NCBI GenBank assembly: GCA_013002375.1
Contig: JABDJW010000121.1
Span: forward strand, 1 to 5,383
DNA from: Acidimicrobiales bacterium
GTDB lineage: Bacteria; Actinomycetota; Acidimicrobiia; Acidimicrobiales; SHLQ01
Reading direction: 5' to 3'
Length of the DNA: 5,383 bases
The notes below the pieces were generated by a model that ran no database searches, had not been told where the DNA came from, and saw only the letters and a program-made list of their open reading frames with translations. Below are positions 1 through 5,383 of this stretch, piece by piece; within the stretch, counting starts at the first letter, position 1, and each line of letters begins with the position of its first letter. Position numbers and translations under genes: made by a program.

Positions 1-483
1 CCCACAACCTCTGTGGCACAAACACGGGCAACCTCCACCACCACAGCCCCGGAGTTCGACCCTGAAACCGAAGCCGCCGTCCTCGAGGCATACCTGGAGG
101 CGCAACAGATCTTCTTTGATGCGCTCACGCAACCAAACGAGCTCGACCTCGACTCGATTCGCGGCGTCCGAAGCGGGGATGCCTTGGCGCAGCTCGAGCG
201 AGTGGCTGCTGAGCTCTCCGCCGAGGGAAGTCGGCTCGCGTTTCCGAGCGAATCGGAGTTCTTGAACACCGGGTCCGTTGTCGAGATAGATGGCGACCGC
301 GCGACCGTCGTCGGGTGCCTGATCGACGACAGCTTCGCAATCGCGCCGGACGGAACTCGAACAGACGAAGCGCTTGCGGCGCAGAGTTGGTCAGCAGCCC
401 TCCTGAGGGACGCGGGTGTCTGGCGAGTAGGCCAGCTCAGTCTGATTGCCAGGATCGAGGGAGCGACCACGTGCGCCGACTAG
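1..483 (+). CDS. Secreted/lipoprotein-like NTF2-like domain protein, 5' partial
   Basis: The reading frame is open to the left edge (its first codons read P-T-T-S before a GTG at 13), so the true start, and probably a signal peptide, lies upstream; 160 residues are visible. The first ~18 residues are rich in Thr, Ser, Pro and Ala, like the linker after a lipobox. Then comes a compact alpha+beta domain: helices at about 20-45 and 58-75, then strands around the G-D-R-A-T-V segment, the D-D-S turn and a final W-R-V strand. This order, with one Cys after the D-R-A-T-V strand (residue 106) and one at the C-terminus (158) that could form a disulfide, matches what I recall of NTF2/SnoaL-like actinobacterial lipoproteins of unknown function. 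No catalytic residues can be named. The gene overlaps the next secreted-protein gene by 13 bases, so the two are probably co-translated. The CDS call is firm; the family call is from memory of the pattern. Confidence 0.82.
   Translation, partial: PTTSVAQTRATSTTTAPEFDPETEAAVLEAYLEAQQIFFDALTQPNELDLDSIRGVRSGDALAQLERVAAELSAEGSRLAFPSESEFLNTGSVVEIDGDRATVVGCLIDDSFAIAPDGTRTDEALAAQSWSAALLRDAGVWRVGQLSLIARIEGATTCAD
457..463 (+). promoter_or_regulatory. Ribosome binding site deciding the GTG start at 471
   Basis: GAGGGAG is a purine-rich Shine-Dalgarno-like run 7 bases before the GTG at 471. It lies inside the end of the upstream gene. It supports 471 as the start of the second secreted protein, rather than the longer open frame that begins at 315. 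Confidence 0.6.
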
Positions 484-1358
484 CGATTCTGCTGACCTGC
501 CTCGTCATTCCAGCAATCCCGACTAGCAATGCGGCAGCCGACCTGGGCGATCGCCAAGACGCCCCTCCCCCAACCACCGAAGTCGGCTACGACCCCGACG
601 CGGTCGGCGTCGTCGCGGGCTACGACTACGTCGAACCGCGCGAAGTCACCTCACCCAACCGAAACGTCCCACCGGGCCGGCGGCGGATCTGCGGGTTCTT
701 CGCCTACAACCCGGACAACCCGCCGGGCGTTGCCCAACAACCCGAAGCACCGATCGCGGGCGACGACTACTGGGTCGTCTGCCGCTGGGAAGACACTGGC
801 GACGTGGCCGGCATCGCGGCGGTCCAGCCCTACGACCCGGCCGACCCGACCGGCGGCCTCGTCGTGACCGAAACCATGGTCACCGCCTACATGCTCAGCC
901 TCTTCGACTTCGCGGTGCCCGACGTTCAGTTCGCGCCCCCGCCCGGGAACCAAGTCGTCAACCTCGAAACCTGGATCGGATGGCGGACTGACCCACCCGG
1001 CCAGACCCGCACCGCCCAGGCCGGCCCGGTGTGGTCCCAAGGCATTGCCACACCAATCGCGGCAACGATCGACTTCGGCACCGGCCTTCCCGGTTCCATC
1101 ATCACGTGCCGCGAGTTCGAGCCGGCCTACACCCCCGACCGGCCCGCCGACGCCCAACGGCCCGCATGTGGCCGCTACACCTACGCCACCGACTCCCGCG
1201 ATCAACCCGACCAGCGCTACCCCGCGACCGTCACCCTCACCTACGACATCTGGGTCACCACCAGCGAAACCGCAACGCCCTTCCTGGCCGCCACCGTCAC
1301 CGGCCCGCCCCTCGCCGTCGGCATGGACGTCGCCCAACTCCAGGCTGTCATTCGCTAG
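471..1358 (+). CDS. Secreted protein with PKD-like C-terminal region, unknown function
   Basis: The start is the GTG at 471, because it follows a GAGGGAG site and gives a clean signal peptide: R-R at 2-3, a hydrophobic core at 4-17, and A-A-A at 21-23 with likely cleavage before Asp24. The frame stays open back to 315, but that part is antisense-like and has no export signal. The mature protein (about 272 residues) has a Pro-rich start, an N-terminal segment with Cys74 and Cys104, and a C-terminal region from about 161. That region has the order V-V-N-L-x-T-W, ATP..ATIDFG.G, I-T-C (Cys213), P-A-C-G-x-Y (Cys233), then alternating strands. The order matches an actinobacterial secreted PKD-like family, some members of which databases label 'ATP/GTP-binding' without evidence. 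Four mature cysteines suggest two disulfides, probably 74-104 and 213-233. It overlaps the upstream lipoprotein-like gene by 13 bases, so the two may act together at the cell surface. I see no enzymatic motif. Confidence 0.85.
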   Translation: MRRLAILLTCLVIPAIPTSNAAADLGDRQDAPPPTTEVGYDPDAVGVVAGYDYVEPREVTSPNRNVPPGRRRICGFFAYNPDNPPGVAQQPEAPIAGDDYWVVCRWEDTGDVAGIAAVQPYDPADPTGGLVVTETMVTAYMLSLFDFAVPDVQFAPPPGNQVVNLETWIGWRTDPPGQTRTAQAGPVWSQGIATPIAATIDFGTGLPGSIITCREFEPAYTPDRPADAQRPACGRYTYATDSRDQPDQRYPATVTLTYDIWVTTSETATPFLAATVTGPPLAVGMDVAQLQAVIR

Positions 1359-1372
1359 CGATCGCGGCCCCG

Positions 1373-2200
1373 TCAGGCCCGGACGCCATGAATCGGCCCG
1401 GCGCCGTCCTTGAGCTGCGGTGCGTCGCGACCGGTGTGGAGCGCGATGATCTCAGCGACGATCGAGACCGCGGTTTCCTCCGGGGTGCGGGCACCGATGT
1501 CCAAACCGATCGGCGATTGCAGTCGGGCCAAGCCGGCTTCGTCGACGCCGGCCTCGATCAGCCGAGCCGTCCGGTTGTCATGGGTCTTGCGCGAACCCAT
1601 GACGCCGATGTACCCGACATCGGTGGCCAGCGAGGAGATCACGGCGGGCACATCGAACTTGTTGTCGTGGGTCAGGATGCAGACCGCATCGCGAGGCCCG
1701 AGCGACGGCCCGACCGCGTCGAGCAACGTGTTCGGCCAACTGACTACGACATCGTGGGCCATCGGGAACCGCTGCTTGGTGGCAAACACCTCACGGGCAT
1801 CGCAGACCGTGACCCGATATCCGAGGATGCGGGCCACCCGAGTGAGCGCGCCGGTGAAGTCGACCGCGCCGAAGATCAGCATCTGGGGCGGCGGCGCGAA
1901 CGACTCGATGAAGACGTTGACGGCCTCTTCGCGCGCCTCGCCTTTCTCACCGTAGTGCCGCACCCCGCTGCGGCCGGCGGCGAGCTCGCCCAGCGCGTCG
2001 CGGGTCACGACCCGATCGAGATCGGCGTTGCCCAGCGTGCCCAGGGCATCGTGGCCCTGGGTCCCGCCCTCGCCGGCCACCCCAGGGCGCAGCAAAAGCT
2101 TGGCGCCGGCATGGGGGCCTTCGACGACGGTGGCCAGCGCGACCGGTTCCTCGGCTCGAATCGCTTCGGCCAAGGCGGTGAAGATCGGGCGCTCGGTCAT
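1373..2200 (-). CDS. XdhC family protein (large subunit with Rossmann domain)
   Basis: This 275-residue protein is probably a maturation factor for a molybdenum hydroxylase (xanthine dehydrogenase/CO dehydrogenase family). In studied members XdhC binds molybdenum cofactor and hands over its sulfurated form. Residues 18-100 look like a worn copy of the XdhC_CoxI domain: A-L-A-T-V-V, then G-A-K, G-T-L-G-N and a V-N-V-F-I-E strand, without the two cysteines of the standard domain. Residues 107-255 are the XdhC Rossmann domain: glycine loop I-F-G-A-V-D-F (109-115), acidic Asp134 in V-C-D-A-R, L-T-H-D at 176-179, M-G-S-R-K-T-H at 201-207, and S-P-I-G-L-D-I-G-A-R-T-P-E-E at 229-242. The ATG at 2200 is in the same frame as the preceding small XdhC gene, one stop codon and 21 bases away. 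There is no clear Shine-Dalgarno site, so reinitiation after that gene is likely. CoxF or CoxI are possible names; I cannot choose between them. Confidence 0.9.
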   Translation of the reverse strand: MTERPIFTALAEAIRAEEPVALATVVEGPHAGAKLLLRPGVAGEGGTQGHDALGTLGNADLDRVVTRDALGELAAGRSGVRHYGEKGEAREEAVNVFIESFAPPPQMLIFGAVDFTGALTRVARILGYRVTVCDAREVFATKQRFPMAHDVVVSWPNTLLDAVGPSLGPRDAVCILTHDNKFDVPAVISSLATDVGYIGVMGSRKTHDNRTARLIEAGVDEAGLARLQSPIGLDIGARTPEETAVSIVAEIIALHTGRDAPQLKDGAGPIHGVRA

Positions 2201-2221
2201 CGGGCTGCTTCGGTCATGGGG
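2201..2221 (-). other. Junction between the two xdhC genes with a six-codon mini-ORF
   Basis: After the TAG of the small XdhC gene (2224-2222), an ATG at 2217 opens a six-codon frame, M-T-E-A-A-R. Its TGA (2199-2197) overlaps the start of the large gene in an ATGA arrangement. The bases ATGACCGA occur at both 2217 and 2200, making a short direct repeat. It could aid ribosome reinitiation or be the trace of a small duplication. Neither is shown. Confidence 0.35.
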
Positions 2222-2536
2222 CTACCAGTCGAGCGGTTCGAGAAACAGATGGATCGTGCCACCGCATGTCAGGCCGACCGCGAACGCTTCATCGTCGCTG
2301 TAGCCGAACGACACCATACGTCGGTCGCCGGTCTCGATGACCTCCAGCGCTTCGACGACCACCGCACCCTCGACGCAGCCGCCCGATACCGAACCGGCGA
2401 CCTCGCCCTCGTCGTTGACGGCCATCGCGGCGCCCGGTTCGCGCGGCCCGGAACCGTCGGTGTCGACCACGCGGGCGATGGCGATCCGATGCCCCTTGGC
2501 CGCCCATCGATCGAGATCGTTCAGAAGTTCTTTCAC
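2222..2536 (-). CDS. XdhC/CoxI-domain protein (small subunit)
   Basis: A 104-residue protein made only of the XdhC_CoxI domain. It carries the domain's hallmarks in order: a helical N-terminus, A-R-V-V, G-S-G-P-R-E-P-G-A at 28-36, G-S-V-S-G-G-C-V-E-G-A at 48-58, and V-G-L-T-C-G-G-T-I at 87-95, with Cys54 and Cys91 conserved. In single-chain XdhC proteins this domain precedes the Rossmann domain; here that domain is on the next gene, so the two probably work as a complex on molybdenum-cofactor sulfuration. The start is GTG at 2536, one base after the CoxE-type TGA (2540-2538), giving tight coupling. The overlapping ATG at 2538 cannot be used, because TGA follows it at once. It is not a pseudogene fragment in my view: it is complete as a domain, ends cleanly in L-E-P-L-D-W, and I recall similar split pairs in actinobacteria. 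Confidence 0.88.
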   Translation of the reverse strand: MKELLNDLDRWAAKGHRIAIARVVDTDGSGPREPGAAMAVNDEGEVAGSVSGGCVEGAVVVEALEVIETGDRRMVSFGYSDDEAFAVGLTCGGTIHLFLEPLDW

Positions 2537-2537
2537 A

Positions 2538-3749
2538 TCACACCGCGCTTCGTTGGGACTGATTCGAAACCTCTTCCAGTATGCCGGTTCCGATGTGGCC
2601 TGCCGCTCGGCCGCGAGGTAGATCGCCGTCGTTGGCGATCACGGCGGCCAGGGCCTCCATCGATTCGAGGTTGTGGCCCTCGATGAACGAATCGACATGG
2701 GGCAGGGCCGCCGCCATCCCCTGCGCGAGCGGGGCATACCCCGGCGATGCCTTGAGCGGGTTGACCCACACCACCCGGTGCGACACCCGCTGCAGCCGGG
2801 CCATCTCGGTGGCCATCTCGTCCGGACTGCCGCGATCCCACCCGTCGGACAGAATCACCACCAACGAGCCGCGGGCCATTCCCCGTACGCCCCATTCGTT
2901 GTTGAAGGCGCGCAGCCCCTCGCCCAGCCGGGTGCCACCGGACCAATCGGGAACGGCTGCGGCCGCAGCGGCCAGGGCTCGATCGGGGTTGCGGCTCGAC
3001 AGCTCGCGGGTGAGGCGGGTCATGCGGGTACCCAGTGCGAATGCTTCGACCCGCCGGCGGCCGACGACCGCAGCGTGCATGAACCGAATGAGCGCCCGGG
3101 CGTAGGCCTCCATCGATCCGCTGACGTCGAGCAGCAACACCACCCGCCGAGGGCGCTCCCCCGGTTCGCGAAACACCCGCCGCATCGTCTCACCATCGGC
3201 CCGGAGGGCATGTCGAACGGTGTCGCGCACGTCCATCGTGCCGCGCCCCCGTTTCGAGGTGCGCAACCGCCGCGACCTGCGGAACGGGCCGGCGAGCCGC
3301 AGGCTGGCCATCATGGCGTGCAGCTTGTCGAGTTCAGCCGGCGTGCATTCGGCGAAGTCCTTCGCGGCCAAGACCTCGGCCCGGCTGAACCGCACGGCCA
3401 AGACGTCACCGTCGTCGGCTTCGTCGTCACCGGGCGATTGGTCGGCATCATCCTGGTCATCGTCGAGGCCGAGGGTGAGCCGGTCGGCTTCGTCGACCGC
3501 GACCCCGGTGACGGCCGCGACCCGGTACCACCAGGCTCGGAAGACCTCGTCGAATTCGTCGATGTCCTCGGGCCGCCGCAACAGCGTGAGGCGCGCCGCC
3601 CAGTAGATCGGTTCCGCGTTGGCCATGCCGACCGCGGCTGCAGCCCGGCTGAACTCGACACTGGCACCGACCGGCACCTCCAGACCCACCTCGCGGAGCG
3701 CATGCACGAACCCCACCAGCTGGCTGGCGACGGCGGGGTTCTCGGTCAC
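2538..3749 (-). CDS. coxE: CoxE-type VWA domain protein
   Basis: A 403-residue cytoplasmic protein of the VWA_CoxE family with no signal peptide or membrane segment. It is the partner of the MoxR-type ATPase in maturing molybdenum hydroxylases. The start is GTG at 3749, sharing two bases with the ATPase stop (GTGA). The frame is open up to 3896, but that part is antisense-like sequence inside the ATPase gene. The N-terminal region (about 1-90) is helical and typical of CoxE. An acidic stretch at 96-114 (D-D-D-Q-D-D then D-D-E-A-D-D-G-D) is followed by a basic one at 156-170. The VWA domain runs from about 202 to 370 with a full MIDAS metal site: Asp208, Ser210, Ser212 (D-V-S-G-S), Thr273 (S-G-G-T-R-L) and Asp302 (L-S-D-G-W-D). 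Length matches known CoxE proteins (about 400). The gene symbol follows family and order; CO dehydrogenase need not be the client. Confidence 0.9.
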   Translation of the reverse strand: MTENPAVASQLVGFVHALREVGLEVPVGASVEFSRAAAAVGMANAEPIYWAARLTLLRRPEDIDEFDEVFRAWWYRVAAVTGVAVDEADRLTLGLDDDQDDADQSPGDDEADDGDVLAVRFSRAEVLAAKDFAECTPAELDKLHAMMASLRLAGPFRRSRRLRTSKRGRGTMDVRDTVRHALRADGETMRRVFREPGERPRRVVLLLDVSGSMEAYARALIRFMHAAVVGRRRVEAFALGTRMTRLTRELSSRNPDRALAAAAAAVPDWSGGTRLGEGLRAFNNEWGVRGMARGSLVVILSDGWDRGSPDEMATEMARLQRVSHRVVWVNPLKASPGYAPLAQGMAAALPHVDSFIEGHNLESMEALAAVIANDGDLPRGRAAGHIGTGILEEVSNQSQRSAV

Positions 3750-4681
3750 GGCCGAGGGGTGGCCAACAGCTGCTCGAGGCCCATGGTGCGGACGCGATCG
3801 TGATCTTCGCGGTACTTGAGCACCGCACCCAGGGTGGCATCGATGGAGTCGGCATCGAGGGTCTCGGTGCCCAGCTGGGCCAGCGCCTCGGCCCAATGCA
3901 AGGTCTCGGCGACACCGGGGGGCTTGTACAGCCCCATGTCACGCAGCTGGGAGGTGACCGCGGCAACCTGGCGGGCCAGCTCGGTCGAGACGCCGGGCGC
4001 CCGCAGGCCGAGGATCTCGACCTCGCGAGCGAAGGTCGGGTGCTCGACCCAGTGGTAGAGACAACGCCGCTTCAACGCATCGTGCACGTCGCGGGTTCGG
4101 TTCGACGTGACGATGACGATCGGCGGCGTCTCGGCCCGGAACGAGCCGATCTCGGGAACGGTGATGGCGAATTCGGACAACGCTTCGAGCAAGAAGGCCT
4201 CGAACTCGTCGTCGGCCCGGTCGACTTCGTCGACCAGCAACACGGGCGGCACCGCGCCCTCGTAGCCCATCGCCTGCAGCAGAGGCCGCTTGACCAGGAA
4301 GCGTTCGCTGTACAACTCGTCCTCAAGGGCGACGGCATCGGCCCCGGACGCGGCACCGGTGGCTTCGGCGGTACGCAGGTGCAACAACTGCTTGGCGTAG
4401 TCCCACTCGTAGACCGCCTGCGAGACGTCGATGCCCTCGTAGCATTGCAGCCGAATCAGTTCGCCACCCGACCAAGCGGCCAGCACCTTGGCAACCTCGG
4501 TCTTGCCCACGCCGGCTTCGCCTTCGAGCATGAGGGGGCGCCGTAGCGTGATGGCCAGATAGATCGCGGTGGCCAGCCCGGCGTCGGCCAGATAGTCGTG
4601 CGCTCGCAACCCGGCCACGACGTCGTCAACGGTGGAGACCGACTCGAAGGTCGGTGGCTTGGGGTCGGACATCGCCTCCAT
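3746..4681 (-). CDS. coxD: MoxR/CoxD-type AAA+ ATPase
   Basis: A 311-residue AAA+ ATPase of the MoxR branch, CoxD type. Such ATPases act as chaperones for metalloenzymes; CoxD is needed to sulfurate the molybdenum-copper site of CO dehydrogenase. Visible motifs: Walker A G-E-A-G-V-G-K-T at 54-61, the CoxD-like L-Q-C-Y-E-G-I-D at 78-85, Walker B V-L-L-V-D-E at 147-152, sensor 1 T-S-N at 192-194 and arginine finger region K-R-R-C at 204-207. All look intact. The start could be ATG 4681 or ATG 4672. Neither has an ideal site: a GGAGG lies between them, only two bases before 4672. I keep 4681, which leaves 11 bases after the ALDH stop. Its stop overlaps the start of the CoxE-type gene, so the pair is translationally coupled, as expected for an ATPase and its VWA partner. 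The symbol rests on motif pattern and gene order. Confidence 0.92.
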   Translation of the reverse strand: MEAMSDPKPPTFESVSTVDDVVAGLRAHDYLADAGLATAIYLAITLRRPLMLEGEAGVGKTEVAKVLAAWSGGELIRLQCYEGIDVSQAVYEWDYAKQLLHLRTAEATGAASGADAVALEDELYSERFLVKRPLLQAMGYEGAVPPVLLVDEVDRADDEFEAFLLEALSEFAITVPEIGSFRAETPPIVIVTSNRTRDVHDALKRRCLYHWVEHPTFAREVEILGLRAPGVSTELARQVAAVTSQLRDMGLYKPPGVAETLHWAEALAQLGTETLDADSIDATLGAVLKYREDHDRVRTMGLEQLLATPRP

Positions 4682-4692
4682 CGTACCCGGGG

Positions 4693-5383
4693 CTACATGT
4701 AGCGCTCGACCTCGCCCAGGTTGGCGTAGATCATCTTCACCTGGGTGTAGTGCTCGATGGCCGCCATGCCGTTCTCGCGGCCGATGCCGGAGTGCTTGTA
4801 GCCACCGAACGGCACCGATACCGGCAGCTTGTTGTAGTCGTTGATCCAGACCGTGCCGGCCTCGATGGCATCGGCGACCCGGTGGGCCCGGGCAAAGTCG
4901 GTGGTGAACACCGCGCCGGACAGGCCGTAGTCGGTGGCGTTGGCCCGGGTGAGCGCCTCCTCCTCGGTGTCGAAAGGCAGCACCGCCATCAGCGGCCCGA
5001 ACACCTCGTCGGTGACGAAGGCCATGTCGTCGGTGGCGTCGGCGAACACCGCCGGGGTGATGTAGTTGCCGTCGGCCAGCGCCGGATCGTCGGGGACCTC
5101 ACCGCCGACGATGTGACGGGCGCCGGAGTCCATGGCCAGCTTCATGTAGCGCATGACCTTGTCGAAGTGTTCGGCTGAAACCAGCGGACCGATCATGGTG
5201 TCGGGATCGAACGGGTCGCCGACCTTGATGGCGGCGACCCGCTCGGCCACGCCGTCGAGAAACGCCTCGTAGACGCCACGTTGGACGAACACCCGGGTGC
5301 CGTTCGAACACACTTGGCCGGTCGAATAGAAGTTGTTGGTCAACGCCGCGTTGCGGGCACTCTCGAGATCGGCATCGTCGAAC
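4693..5383 (-). CDS. Betaine-aldehyde-dehydrogenase-type ALDH, 5' partial (C-terminal half)
   Basis: This is the last 229 residues of an NAD(P)-dependent aldehyde dehydrogenase, cut by the right edge. The TTG at 5343 is an internal leucine, because the frame continues upstream as F-D-D-A-D-L-E, a standard ALDH segment. The catalytic cysteine is present in G-Q-V-C-S-N-G-T-R-V (Cys25 of the visible part), as are I-G-P-L-V, the conserved Glu in E-V-F-G-P (Glu126), P-F-G-G-Y-K-H-S-G (191-199) and a tail with G-R-E-N and I-E-H-Y-T-Q-V-K. The S-N-G-T-R after the cysteine and the I-E-H-Y-T-Q tail point to the BetB / 4-trimethylaminobutyraldehyde dehydrogenase branch, which oxidises betaine aldehyde or similar amino-aldehydes to the acid. 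The general-base Glu and most of the cofactor fold lie outside the window. The exact substrate cannot be fixed, so I give no symbol. Only 11 bases separate it from the CoxD-type gene, suggesting one transcript. Confidence 0.93.
   Translation of the reverse strand, partial: FDDADLESARNAALTNNFYSTGQVCSNGTRVFVQRGVYEAFLDGVAERVAAIKVGDPFDPDTMIGPLVSAEHFDKVMRYMKLAMDSGARHIVGGEVPDDPALADGNYITPAVFADATDDMAFVTDEVFGPLMAVLPFDTEEEALTRANATDYGLSGAVFTTDFARAHRVADAIEAGTVWINDYNKLPVSVPFGGYKHSGIGRENGMAAIEHYTQVKMIYANLGEVERYM

Noticed and set aside
651..1337. Minus-strand 228-codon frame opposite the secreted PKD-like protein
   Set aside because: It is Gly/Val-rich mirror sequence. The plus strand has a signal peptide, a Shine-Dalgarno site and family-like motifs instead.
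546..1365. GCGATCGC octamers (546-555 as GGCGATCGCC, and 1358-1365), like the cyanobacterial HIP1 repeat
   Set aside because: There are only two copies, and the genes look actinobacterial, not cyanobacterial. This is compatible with chance in GC-rich DNA.
2222..2536. Small XdhC gene as a pseudogene fragment of a truncated xdhC
   Set aside because: It is a complete domain with all its motifs and its own coupled GTG start, and the following gene also has a full-length layout. A split pair fits better than decay.
1031..2686. Plus-strand open frame of 551 codons across both xdhC genes
   Set aside because: It lies antisense to two clearly recognisable XdhC genes and runs past the gap into others. 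Its translation is rich in Arg, His, Gly and Pro without family motifs, the usual mirror frame of GC-rich genes.
2673..3803. Plus-strand open frame of 376 codons over the coxE-type gene
   Set aside because: It is antisense to a gene with a full MIDAS motif, has low-complexity composition and no plausible ribosome site. It is a shadow frame.
4692..4703. Perfect 12-base palindrome GCTACATGTAGC at the ALDH stop codon
   Set aside because: It has no loop or T-run for a terminator, and about one 12-base palindrome is expected by chance in a window this size. Part of it is dictated by the Tyr-Met-stop codons.
3800..5178. Plus-strand frames of 248 and 174 codons over the ATPase and ALDH genes
   Set aside because: Both are antisense to genes with intact catalytic motifs and show no domain pattern of their own.

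Overview
The window is GC-rich, densely packed bacterial DNA that reads as a high-GC actinobacterium. An Acidimicrobiia-like lineage is my best guess, not a proof. The guess rests on GTG starts, overlapping or nearly touching genes, and a pair of secreted protein families that I know mainly from actinobacteria. No RNA gene, insertion sequence, CRISPR array, attachment site or phage gene is visible. Coding sequence covers nearly everything; the largest gap is about 21 bases.

Left part, plus strand (1-1358). Two exported proteins overlap by 13 bases. The first, cut by the left edge, looks like the folded domain of a lipoprotein of the actinobacterial NTF2-like type. The second is a 295-residue signal-peptide protein whose C-terminal half resembles a PKD-like family common next to such lipoproteins. 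Their function is unknown.

Right part, minus strand (5383 down to 1373). Five genes lie head to tail with gaps of +11, -2, +1 and +21 bases, so they probably form one operon. In order of transcription they are: the C-terminal half of a betaine-aldehyde-dehydrogenase-type ALDH (cut by the right edge), a MoxR/CoxD-type AAA+ ATPase, a CoxE-type VWA protein with a complete MIDAS motif, a small XdhC/CoxI-domain protein, and a larger XdhC protein with a Rossmann domain. CoxD, CoxE and XdhC-family proteins are the known maturation set for molybdenum hydroxylases of the CO dehydrogenase/xanthine dehydrogenase family. The ATPase and VWA protein are thought to remodel the apoenzyme, and the XdhC proteins to handle the sulfurated molybdenum cofactor. 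The molybdoenzyme itself is not in the window and may lie beyond the right edge or elsewhere.

The two transcription units converge on a 14-base gap (1359-1372) with no clear terminator. Because they converge and both run off the window, no promoter region of either unit is present. This is mainly a recognisable maturation operon rather than a wholly new system. The points most worth a second look are the XdhC function split across two in-frame genes, the ALDH coupling, and the uncharacterised secreted pair.
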